NCBI GenBank assembly: GCA_945283395.1
Contig: CALYQH010000055.1
Span: forward strand, 1 to 7,970
From: an uncultured Ventosimonas sp.
Lineage (GTDB): Bacteria; Pseudomonadota; Gammaproteobacteria; Pseudomonadales; Pseudomonadaceae
Length of the DNA stretch: 7,970 nt
Reading direction: 5' to 3'
Position numbers and translations under genes: made by a program. Below the pieces are notes generated by a model, which was not told where the DNA came from, did not search any database, and saw only the letters and a list, made by a program, of their open reading frames with translations. Numbering within the stretch: the first letter of the stretch is position 1; the number at the start of each line of letters is the position of its first letter. Shown in pieces: positions 1 through 6,913 of this stretch.

Positions 1-45
1 ATAAATATCCAATAACTTAATAAACTAATTTAAAAGAACCAATAT

Positions 46-52
46 AGAAGGA
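46..52 (+). promoter_or_regulatory. Ribosome binding site of the effector gene
   Basis: AGAAGGA lies 7 bases before the ATG at 60 and fixes that start. The preceding 45 bases are very AT-rich. I see no clear promoter, terminator or end of an upstream gene in them. Confidence 0.75.
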
Positions 53-59
53 AAATAAG

Positions 60-3000
60 ATGGAGTTTAAATTTCCGGTAGTCCAAGCAGAAGGTAAAGA
101 ATATACTGCCGAAGAACTGTATGGAAAACTATCCCAAGAAGACAGTGGCTACTATCTACTCAGTGCCAACCAATTCTGGCATGGTGGAGTCCATTTCACA
201 AGTAAGCACTTTGCACAACATATTACCGATGCGCCTATTCAAGCCATTGCTAAAGGCACAGTAATAGCCTATCGTATCAACAAAGACTATCTCCTAATCG
301 AAGATGACGAAGTAATTGCTGTACCACCAGAAAAAGGTGGATACCAATACAGCTCAGGATTTTGCTTAATTAAACACACCATTCCCTACGAAAGAAAAAA
401 AACCGAACAAGAAAAGCAACAAGAGATACAACAACAAGTACAACAAACAACAGAACAACTAAAAGATCAGCACATTACTGTACAGGGTAGTAGCCCTCGT
501 ACCTACCGTAATGAAGAAGGAACAACAGGGGCTAAAATAGGAACCTACCCAGTAGGGACAAAACTAGATATTCTTAGTGTCAGTGATGCTCCTAAAGATG
601 GCTACTACTTTGCCAAAGTAAGAGAAACAGGCAAAACTGCAGCTACTGACGAACACTACATAGCCCTCTTGGATAAAGAAGGTAAACCAGTGGCTAATAA
701 TGATGGCAAAGCATTTTTTGAACTGCCTGCCAGCTCAACAGCAACATCCACTGCACAACAAAGTGCCGAGCAGACTACTCAAAATACCAATACACAAACC
801 TCAGAGACAACGCCAACCGATACAAACAATAATCAAACTGACGATACTAACAAGCAAGAACCACCACCCACTACCTTCAATTTAGACTTCTACAGCCTCT
901 ATATGCACCTCTGTGCTTATGAAGACTACCTACCTCCTAAAAAAGATCAACAACAAGAAGCCAAGCCTGAAACAATTACCATCAATGCAACAGGACTTAA
1001 CGTAAGGGACAAACAAAGAGACGAGGCCAACTGCACCTTACTAGGAACTATATCAAACGGAGCTACACTAGAAGTACTCGAAAGCAAAGTAAGTAGTAAC
1101 AAACAATTCACCGATGTAAAAGGCAAAATCATCTCAGGTGCAGTTACCAAGGGTACTACCCAAGTAGCCAAAGCAGGCGATACCGTTTGGGTTCCAACCA
1201 AACAAGGCAATAAAAGCTTTATTAAAGATAATAAACAGCCAACACCTAAAGAAAAAACACGTCCTAGCTATTGGCAAGGCACAGTAACTGCCAAAGTTAA
1301 AAAAGCAGATGGCATCACCATCTGGAAAACCTACGGAAATAATGAATTAAAAGCAGAGCTAGGTAAAATCAACCAAGGCAACCAATTTACTTTCGATAGC
1401 ACACAAACAAAAATCATCAGTCAAACAGGCAAACCAGACCTGTTAGTGGCTGAATGTACTGCCATAGGCACGTTTACCTTTCGAGGAAATGGTGAACAGC
1501 CTACGGGTACGTTCTGGACAACGGTAGATAAAGACTCAATCATTAGAGAAAAAGTAGAACCTACCGTTTTTGATACCGTTGTCCCCTGCCAAGTCGAAGT
1601 CATAGCGGGAGAGGGTCTTGGCTATCTAGGTATCTATGAAACACCCAGCAAAATGTGTGAAATAAATAAAAAAAGACAAGTACACGTTGAGATTTTTACT
1701 CCTGACTTGAAAACAGTAGAATTTTTACTTAACAACCCCTTTAAATTAACGGGGAAAAAATACATCAAAATAGCTAAGGGTACCCAACTACTAGGCCTGC
1801 TTCCAGCAGAAAGACCAGAGCCTGCTATACCAGTCCAAACAACACCTGCCCCCCAAGCGAGCCCTATTCCTGATTACACCGTTACAAGAGACCACTACCT
1901 AGCTATTGATACCCTAAAAGCAAAAAAACAACTCAATGGTAAAGAATGGTATGAAATAGCCGTAGAAAAACATACAGGCTATATAGCCAAGGAAGGCTTA
2001 GAAGAAATAGACCAACATGAGTGGGCCAAACTAGGCTTTCAAATGGTTCAAGAAGTTAATACTAACGCCGATGGTTATTTAGACCCCAACCTAATGCCCC
2101 CTATTTTTCAACAGATTTATAATAAAATAGATACTGATGGCGATGGGAAATTACAGCAGAGTGAACTAAAAGCAGCATTACAAAACTTAGAAATTAGAGA
2201 CCAATGGTCAAAACTCATAGCCTTTCACCCTTCTGAATGGAAGACAGACACAAAGCCTTTACTAGCTAGGTTTACTCAGTTACTAACCAATCCTCAAGCG
2301 TCTGAGGAAGCACAGGCAGCTGCTAAAAAGTTGTTAGTACAAGAAACACAAAGGATGAATACCCTTACCTTTTTAGAGCAAGTAGCCCCACCTATTCCGC
2401 CTATGCTTTTTCATTTCCATCCCGTGGCTTTTGTGGAGTATTTAAAAGGAGATGGAATAACAGCTTATCATATATATCATGATGGTAGGATAGAGAAACA
2501 TACTCCATCTTCTATTAGTTCAGCCAACAAAGGCAAATATCTATATATTTATCATGATAAAGATAATAAAGAACATAATATTTGTACTTGTGAATGGCAT
2601 GTAACGAAAAAGAAAAAATTAGGAACTGCTAGTGGAAATTATAATTATCCAAATCATGGCACTGTTCTAGAAGCAAAAGCTGCAGTTAATGAAGATTCTA
2701 TTGAGTATAGAGCTAGATATACAAATGGTAATATTCATGAATGGATAAAACCATTGACAGGTGTTAGCATTTATCAAAGGCTTACCTTAGTCAATGGTGA
2801 TATTGCTGAGTATGGACATCATGATACATTAGGAAATATATGGCGTTTATATCAACAACAAGCTGCATATACTGAGTTAGTAAGAATGCCAGATAGTTTA
2901 GATTATACAAGTGGAGATGTGGTTATAAAGTATGAACTACAGGAAACATATAGAAAGTATACACACCCTAGTATTTTAGCAGGTTTTATTGGAGCATTAG

Positions 3001-3797
3001 CTGATATTAAAGAAAAGATTACTGTAACAGGCAGTGCTTATGAGCAAGGTTCTTGTTTCCCAAGTGCCTTACATGTAAATGGGGAAAGTATAGATAATAA
3101 ATATATTAAAAACGTAAATGGTTTATCTAATTGGGATAAAGATAAAACTTTTGTTAGAGCATTATCTAAGTTTCATTTCCAAAAATTCCGTATAGGTTCT
3201 TCAATGTTGCCCCACTTTAGTGGCATAACAGGTTGTGTAAATGGCGGTACTTTGCATAATAGTCATTTGCATACAGAAGACTTTAAATTTAGTGCTGTTA
3301 AACAAGTAACAGAAGATAGTCGGATTGAATTAGCACAATTAAGTCTTTCAGAACAAGGTAAAGAGTTTATTAAGGAGTGGGAAGGTTTTAGGGAGTTTGC
3401 ATATAATGATTCTAAAGGTTTTTGTACCATAGGTTATGGCCATTTAATTGCTAGGGATAAATGTAAAAATATTACTTTACCTGCTGAATTTGCAAATGGA
3501 ATTAAGAAACCAGAGGCAAATGAATTATTTGAAAGGCGAATACCAATATATGAAAAAGGTGTAAAGGATAATGTTACAGTTAAATTGTATCAACATGAAT
3601 TTGATGCTCTAGTTTCTCTTTTATTTAATTGTGGAGAAAATTTTTTTACAGTTAATAAAGCACCAAGATTAATTCAAAACTTGAATGATGGTAATTATCA
3701 AGCTGCAGCCCATGAGTTTTTAGATATAGAAAATGCCAGCAGAAGAAGATCTGAAAATAATCTTTTTCTAAATAATATTTATGATGCTTCCCACTAG
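60..3797 (+). CDS. Multidomain peptidoglycan-degrading effector: split M23-like scaffold, SH3-like modules, EF-hands, LAS-type peptidase, GH24 lysozyme
   Basis: Seen: 1245 residues with no signal peptide or membrane segment. Residues 40-46 (WHGGVHF), 101-106 (FCLIKH), 281-284 (YMHL) and 540-546 (QVHVEIF) resemble the successive motifs of an M23 metallopeptidase. They are separated by SH3-like segments (about 139-205, 306-380, 405-500) and Q/T-rich linkers (110-135, 224-272). Another SH3-like stretch spans 605-655. An EF-hand pair follows: a degenerate loop at 667-678 and a canonical one at 691-702 (DxDxDG, E702). FHFHPVAF (784-791) closes the scaffold. Residues about 970-1080 carry H1005-x2-G-x-S-x-D1012 and H1069-L-H1071, the LAS (M15/M74-like) zinc-peptidase signature. 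Residues about 1095-1240 are a GH24 muramidase with E1108, D1117 and T1123 spaced as in T4 lysozyme. Inferred role: an antibacterial toxin cutting both peptide and glycan parts of the cell wall, probably delivered by type VI secretion. The M23-like part lacks the first His of HxH (Q540) and is probably structural. A prophage endolysin is less likely given the scaffold and linked immunity-like gene. Confidence 0.85.
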   Translation: MEFKFPVVQAEGKEYTAEELYGKLSQEDSGYYLLSANQFWHGGVHFTSKHFAQHITDAPIQAIAKGTVIAYRINKDYLLIEDDEVIAVPPEKGGYQYSSGFCLIKHTIPYERKKTEQEKQQEIQQQVQQTTEQLKDQHITVQGSSPRTYRNEEGTTGAKIGTYPVGTKLDILSVSDAPKDGYYFAKVRETGKTAATDEHYIALLDKEGKPVANNDGKAFFELPASSTATSTAQQSAEQTTQNTNTQTSETTPTDTNNNQTDDTNKQEPPPTTFNLDFYSLYMHLCAYEDYLPPKKDQQQEAKPETITINATGLNVRDKQRDEANCTLLGTISNGATLEVLESKVSSNKQFTDVKGKIISGAVTKGTTQVAKAGDTVWVPTKQGNKSFIKDNKQPTPKEKTRPSYWQGTVTAKVKKADGITIWKTYGNNELKAELGKINQGNQFTFDSTQTKIISQTGKPDLLVAECTAIGTFTFRGNGEQPTGTFWTTVDKDSIIREKVEPTVFDTVVPCQVEVIAGEGLGYLGIYETPSKMCEINKKRQVHVEIFTPDLKTVEFLLNNPFKLTGKKYIKIAKGTQLLGLLPAERPEPAIPVQTTPAPQASPIPDYTVTRDHYLAIDTLKAKKQLNGKEWYEIAVEKHTGYIAKEGLEEIDQHEWAKLGFQMVQEVNTNADGYLDPNLMPPIFQQIYNKIDTDGDGKLQQSELKAALQNLEIRDQWSKLIAFHPSEWKTDTKPLLARFTQLLTNPQASEEAQAAAKKLLVQETQRMNTLTFLEQVAPPIPPMLFHFHPVAFVEYLKGDGITAYHIYHDGRIEKHTPSSISSANKGKYLYIYHDKDNKEHNICTCEWHVTKKKKLGTASGNYNYPNHGTVLEAKAAVNEDSIEYRARYTNGNIHEWIKPLTGVSIYQRLTLVNGDIAEYGHHDTLGNIWRLYQQQAAYTELVRMPDSLDYTSGDVVIKYELQETYRKYTHPSILAGFIGALADIKEKITVTGSAYEQGSCFPSALHVNGESIDNKYIKNVNGLSNWDKDKTFVRALSKFHFQKFRIGSSMLPHFSGITGCVNGGTLHNSHLHTEDFKFSAVKQVTEDSRIELAQLSLSEQGKEFIKEWEGFREFAYNDSKGFCTIGYGHLIARDKCKNITLPAEFANGIKKPEANELFERRIPIYEKGVKDNVTVKLYQHEFDALVSLLFNCGENFFTVNKAPRLIQNLNDGNYQAAAHEFLDIENASRRRSENNLFLNNIYDASH
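2960..3310 (+). other. LAS-type (M15/M74-like) zinc peptidase domain of the effector
   Basis: This part encodes residues about 968-1083, including GALADI at 978-983. H1005, G1008, S1010 and D1012 fit HxxGxSxD, and H1069 with H1071 fit HxH. These are the zinc ligands expected of D-Ala-D-Ala/L-Ala-D-Glu peptidases and MepA-like endopeptidases. The exact bond cut cannot be told. The segment before it (797-960: HIYHDGRIEKHTP, YLYIYHDKDNKEH) is not recognised as a known enzyme and may be a linker or binding domain. Confidence 0.65.
3345..3780 (+). other. GH24 lysozyme domain of the effector
   Basis: This part encodes residues about 1096-1240. The segment WEGFREFAYNDSKGFCTIGY aligns without gaps to the T4 lysozyme active site: E1108 (general acid, T4 E11), D1117 (T4 D20) and T1123 (T4 T26), with spacings of 9 and 6 residues. 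The later FDALVSLLFNCG segment matches the family's conserved helix (FDALVSFAFNxG). All catalytic positions are kept, so hydrolysis of MurNAc-GlcNAc bonds is expected. Confidence 0.88.
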
Positions 3798-3816
3798 TTT
3801 TTTTATACTCCTAATT

Positions 3817-3821
3817 AAGGA
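3817..3821 (+). promoter_or_regulatory. Ribosome binding site of the candidate immunity gene
   Basis: AAGGA lies 8 bases before the ATG at 3830, in the 32-base gap after the effector stop. No terminator separates the two genes, so they probably share a transcript. Confidence 0.65.
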
Positions 3822-3829
3822 AAAAGAAA

Positions 3830-4879
3830 ATGAGGATATATAGATTATTTTTTATTGTGATATTCTTTACTACTTTTTTATTAAAAATTTGTTATGCTGA
3901 AAGTATTACTAGCTCAGATAATACAGAGGTATGGGATTTTTATAAGGTTTCTGAAAGAAATGTATTAAGCAATAATGATAATTATAGAGACAATCTTATA
4001 GAACAATATAAAGATACTAAAGTTAGTATACACAATAAGCAATTAACAGTTAACAACCTTTGTTCGGTTCAGTATGTTAAATATCAAAGAAAACCAGTTG
4101 AATATTGGATGTCAGTGAAAACGGCAGAATTATATAAACAGCTTTTTTTAAAAGAAGGTATTTCTTTAGATAGTGATATGAATGTTTTAATGTCTTTATA
4201 CCCCGATAAAGATTGTCCTGCTCCATTTACAGAGCTTATTGAAACTAACAATTATTTAGTAGCAGTTACTAAAGAAGGATATTTACTATTTTTTTTACAA
4301 GAAAAGAATTATAAATATAAACAAAATGTTGTAGATTTAAATGAAAAGAGTGAGTTTAGCTTATTAGGTGATCCTATTATTAGTAATAAAAATTTTATAA
4401 CTGAAACTAACAAAAACTGTAATTTTCCATCATATGACAATGAAAAGGATAATCAATGTGAAGTGGTTAAATTAGAAATTTATTATGGTGGACTAATTGA
4501 AGAGCAATTTGTAAATCAACAACAAGTTTATTTACAAAAAGACAAAGAATCTAAATATTTTCTTAGGAAAGATAGTATACAAGAAAATGTGTTAGAAATA
4601 ACTTTACTTATAGAGAATAATAATGAGCTTATTGATACTTTAAAAATATATAGTGAAAAAGTGTCAGAAACAGCTGCAATCACTCAGTATTACTATATAG
4701 ATGAACAGTTAAAAAATATATGGACAGTGCAAATACTAGCAGACGAACTTAATCGAAGAGTTAGTTTTTGGAAGCATTACGCTATTGAGGATACAAAGCA
4801 TATTAAATTAATAGAGTCTATATCATGTAAATATGACATGGGAAATATTGATACTACAAAATGTAGCAGTGATTACTAA
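3830..4879 (+). CDS. Candidate periplasmic immunity protein for the upstream effector
   Basis: Seen: 349 residues beginning with a Sec signal peptide. Basic MRIYR is followed by a hydrophobic run and a cleavage site CYA|ES after residue 23. There is no lipobox, so the protein should be soluble in the periplasm. The mature part has six cysteines (in NLCS, KDCP, KNCN, NQCE, ISCK and TKCS contexts), which could form disulfides. No enzyme motif is visible. It has an N-terminal half with a YWMSVKTAELYKQLF segment and a C-terminal half with a YYYIDEQLKNIW segment, both of the style I associate with T6SS immunity proteins. Context: it starts 32 bases after a toxin that acts on peptidoglycan and has the same low-GC, AAT/TTA/ATA-rich codon use as the toxin's C-terminal half. 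That is what a neutralising partner transferred with the toxin tip would look like. The role is inferred from position, export signal and composition. Confidence 0.7.
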   Translation: MRIYRLFFIVIFFTTFLLKICYAESITSSDNTEVWDFYKVSERNVLSNNDNYRDNLIEQYKDTKVSIHNKQLTVNNLCSVQYVKYQRKPVEYWMSVKTAELYKQLFLKEGISLDSDMNVLMSLYPDKDCPAPFTELIETNNYLVAVTKEGYLLFFLQEKNYKYKQNVVDLNEKSEFSLLGDPIISNKNFITETNKNCNFPSYDNEKDNQCEVVKLEIYYGGLIEEQFVNQQQVYLQKDKESKYFLRKDSIQENVLEITLLIENNNELIDTLKIYSEKVSETAAITQYYYIDEQLKNIWTVQILADELNRRVSFWKHYAIEDTKHIKLIESISCKYDMGNIDTTKCSSDY

Positions 4880-4909
4880 AAAGATGAAGCAACTAACTCT
4901 ACCCAAATA

Positions 4910-4933
4910 AAATAGGGGCATAAATAGGGGTAT
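4910..4933 (+). repeat. Tandem 12-mer pair, left (putative integrase arm-type sites)
   Basis: AAATAGGGGCAT at 4910-4921 is followed directly by AAATAGGGGTAT at 4922-4933, one base different. The same tandem pair recurs at 5119. Inferred: binding sites for the integrase N-terminal arm-binding domain. Confidence 0.75.
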
Positions 4934-4989
4934 AAAATTGAACTTACTTTTTAAAAATACTTTAAAATCAATAAATTAATCACTTAAAT

Positions 4990-5003
4990 TGGAGCGGGAA
5001 ACG
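4990..5003 (-). other. Putative att core: 3' end of tRNA-Gly(GCC)
   Basis: TGGAGCGGGAAACG is the exact reverse complement of the last 14 bases (CGTTTCCCGCTCCA) of E. coli-type tRNA-Gly(GCC), including the encoded CCA. The match stops after three T-stem bases, so this is not a tRNA gene. Elements of the ICEclc type are known to integrate at this tRNA end through P4-like integrases, which supports reading it as an attachment core. Confidence 0.7.
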
Positions 5004-5044
5004 CGCGCCGAATTAAAAACCATGTAAATCCATCCTTGTCTATA

Positions 5045-5071
5045 TTAACTGTGTATTACAGTATATATAAT
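5045..5071 (+). promoter_or_regulatory. Possible promoter of the integrase
   Basis: TATAAT at 5066-5071 is a perfect -10 element, but the best -35 candidate (TTAACT, 5045-5050) is poor and only 15 bases away. The AT-rich setting makes chance matches likely. Confidence 0.25.
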
Positions 5072-5118
5072 AACAATATACCTTTACAGCCATTCATGGA
5101 ACTATAGACAGCCAACCA

Positions 5119-5142
5119 AAATAGGGGTATAAATAGGGGTAT
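5119..5142 (+). repeat. Tandem 12-mer pair, right (putative integrase arm-type sites)
   Basis: Two identical AAATAGGGGTAT units lie at 5119-5130 and 5131-5142, in the same orientation as the left pair and 209 bases from it. They end 31 bases before the integrase ATG, so bound integrase could also control its own expression. Confidence 0.75.
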
Positions 5143-5173
5143 AGTTTAGATAACTCCCTTTAGGTTGACTTAA

Positions 5174-6459
5174 ATGGCTAGATTAATTACCCCGCTAAGT
5201 GAAGTTAAATGCAGTAGTGCTAAACCCAAAGTGAAAGATTATAAGTTATTTGATGGGGTGGTCTTTATCTATTGGTTAAGGCCAATGGTACTAAAAGCTG
5301 GCGGATGAAGTTTAATAAGCCCGAGGATGGTAAAGAAAGTACCCTTACCTTTGGTGATTATCCTATGGTTTCTATCAAAGAGGCGAGGGAGCAAAGAGAG
5401 CAAGCCAGAAGTTTATTAGCTAAAGGCATAAACCCTAAAGTTGCAAAAGATAATGCTAAGCTAAAAGCTAACTCAACAGATGATAATAGTATTTTATTTG
5501 AATCAGTGGCTAGAGAGTGGATAAAACAAACCGCCAAAGCAAAAAACTGGTCACTAGTCCATACCGATAAAATGACCCGTATAGTAGAAAACTATCTACT
5601 ACCCTCATTAGGTGACAAAGATATTCAAAGCATAGAATTTAAAGATGTACTAATCCCTGTACAAATAGCCTTAAATCAAGAATACTTTGAATTAGCTAAG
5701 ACCGTAAGACAAACGGTTATTAAAATCATGCGCCTTGCTATTATTAAAGGCATTATACGTAGTAACCCTGCTTTAGATTTAGAAGGATTAGTCTTTGAGA
5801 GAACAACCAAACATTTCCCCGCCCTGCCTATTGAACGACTAGGGGAATTAGCTAATAAACTAAATAACTATCCCCATCAACTCGTAACCCGTTATGCTCT
5901 TATCCTTACCCAACACATCTATATCCGCTCCAGTGAACTACGTTTTGCCCGTTGGGATGAAATAGACTTCACTAACAAACTCTGGAAGATACCCCAACAA
6001 CGAACCGCCGTAGAAGGGGTAAAACACTCAACCAGAGGGGCAAAGATTAGCGAATACCTAGTCCCCTTATCCAACCAAGTTATAACGCTACTACAACAGC
6101 TTTATCAAATCACAGGACAATACCAATGGATATTTACTATTAACGGTACAAAACCCATCTCAGAAAACACCATCAACCAAGCCTTAAGAAAACTAGGCTA
6201 CTGCACTAAAACAGATATCTGTGGGCATGGTATGCGAGCAATGGCTTGTAGTGCTTTAAATGAAAGCGGACTATTCAGTGAAGATGCTATAGAAAGACAA
6301 ATGTCACACCAAGAACGAAAGAAAGTAAGACGTGCGTATATCCATAAAGCTAAACATATCCAACAACGTGTTAAAATCATGCAATGGTGGAGTGACTATA
6401 TAGAGCATTCTATGCAACAGGGGTATATGCCGCCTTATGAGTTTAAAGGGAATAACTAA
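5174..6459 (+). pseudogene. P4/DUF4102-type tyrosine integrase, frameshifted near the N-terminus
   Basis: From ATG 5174 the reading is MARLITPLSEVK...DYKLFDG, the usual start of the arm-binding (DUF4102) domain. It then leaves frame at GGGG (5255-5258) and stops at 5306. Adding one G gives DYKLFDGGGLYLLVKANGTK, the family sequence, and restores an uninterrupted frame of about 428 residues to the stop at 6459, a normal length. Numbered from the TTG at 5272, the catalytic residues are R219 (IRSSELRFARW), H319 and R322 (HGMR), H346 (MSHQERKKVR) and Y356 (RAYIH). All are kept. The TTG at 5272 is therefore an internal Leu codon, not a true start, and a protein from there would lack the start of the arm-binding domain. 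A weak AGG at 5162-5164 precedes the ATG. The change may be a real mutation, a homopolymer sequencing error or, less likely, a slippage site. Substrate: the att region just upstream. Confidence 0.88.
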
Positions 6460-6532
6460 CCCTTTATTAAGTCTAAACTGCTAGTTATCCACAATGTACC
6501 GCTACTTCCATTGATTAACTTAATGTAACCGT

Positions 6533-6745
6533 TATCTTACATCCACCTAGACAGACACCCTTATTACAAGCGTGACAACGTGACAAGTAAAGGAATACAG
6601 GGAGAATAGCCAAAATACCAAGCGTGACATTAGACAAATGTCACGGCTAGAAAAAATGCTACAAGAAAAGAGCAGCAGCGGTTTTTACCTTGTCACGGAT
6701 ACAATGCCCCAGCTAGCTGGAGGGTGTGTTGTTCTAAATAAATAG
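6533..6745 (+). pseudogene. Decayed first copy of a short island gene
   Basis: In the frame of codon TAT 6533 the translation matches the second copy (6962 onward) codon for codon without gaps: YLTS, TDTLITSVTT, ENSQNTKR, RLEKML, LVTD and LAGG. About 27 of the 58 positions between 6551 and 6724 are identical by hand count. In-frame stops TAG (6548-6550) and TGA (6581-6583) break the frame. An ATG at 6638 leaves an open stretch of only 35 codons to TAG 6743-6745, with no good ribosome binding site. VTxVT-type spacing is a style I associate with short genes between integrase/primase genes and TubC-like genes in islands. Function unknown. Confidence 0.6.
6623..6645. repeat. Perfect 9-bp inverted repeat CGTGACATT/AATGTCACG
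   Basis: CGTGACATT (6623-6631) and AATGTCACG (6637-6645) are separated by 5 bases. Further GTGACA words lie at 6572 and 6582, and TGTCACGG recurs at 6691. It could be an operator-like dyad or hairpin inside the first decayed gene copy. The second copy does not preserve the dyad at the matching place. Confidence 0.4.
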
Positions 6746-6913
6746 ATGACTGTTCATTGTTAGTCTACTTACTATAACGGTTTATTTATTTCGATTTACT
6801 AGGAGTATTTTTTACTCCCTTTTATAGATATATACCATAGGGTTATTCTAGTTAAGTTGGTTAAAGGATTTAATAGCGTATCGAATACTATCCAAATAGT
6901 TATAGAACAATAG
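6746..6913. other. Spacer between the two decayed gene copies
   Basis: No gene is visible. It contains a 6-bp hairpin, GGAGTA-ttttt-TACTCC (6802-6818), followed by CTTTTAT. This is at best a weak terminator. The rest is AT-rich and unrecognised. Confidence 0.4.

Larger units (their letters stand above)
4880..5173. other. Gene-free recombination region with attP-like architecture
   Basis: No open gene is visible over these 294 bases. They hold two tandem pairs of 12-mer repeats, a tRNA-Gly 3'-end match between them, and an 8-bp inverted repeat (TGTCTATA 5037-5044 with TATAGACA 5103-5110). The integrase start follows at 5174. The GC-rich patch 4990-5010 stands out in very AT-rich surroundings. 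The layout matches the attachment region of an integrase-borne genomic island. Confidence 0.65.

Noticed and set aside
700..885. 61-codon open frame on the plus strand inside the effector gene
   Set aside because: It lies in another frame of the Q/T-rich linker, has low-complexity composition and no domain. It is a shadow of the real gene.
947..1603. Minus-strand open frames at 947-1210 and 1421-1603
   Set aside because: Both are antisense to well-supported coding sequence, with no ribosome site or recognisable motif.
60..3797. Prophage endolysin or tail protein
   Set aside because: The GH24 domain alone would allow it. The M23-like/SH3-like/EF-hand scaffold, second peptidase domain, absence of holin or tail genes and the signal-peptide neighbour favour an effector-immunity pair.
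4990..5010. A complete tRNA gene
   Set aside because: Only the last 14 bases of tRNA-Gly match; no T-loop, anticodon arm or D-arm follows on the minus strand.
4910..5142. CRISPR array
   Set aside because: The repeats are 12 bases, in two directly adjacent pairs, without regular spacers or cas genes.
5252..5262. Programmed -1 frameshift in the integrase
   Set aside because: The run is only four Gs, with no heptameric slippery pattern and no obvious stimulatory hairpin downstream. Integrases of this type are not known for it. A mutation or sequencing error is simpler.
6198..6380. Minus-strand open frame inside the integrase
   Set aside because: It is antisense to the catalytic HGMR...RAYIH region, whose conservation explains the sequence.
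5272..6459. Integrase beginning at TTG 5272 as a genuine shorter gene
   Set aside because: The TTG encodes an internal leucine of DGGGLYLLVKANG; the true N-terminus is readable from ATG 5174 in the other frame.
6802..6826. Rho-independent terminator
   Set aside because: The stem is 6 bp with an all-T loop, and the following T-run is broken. It is too weak to call.
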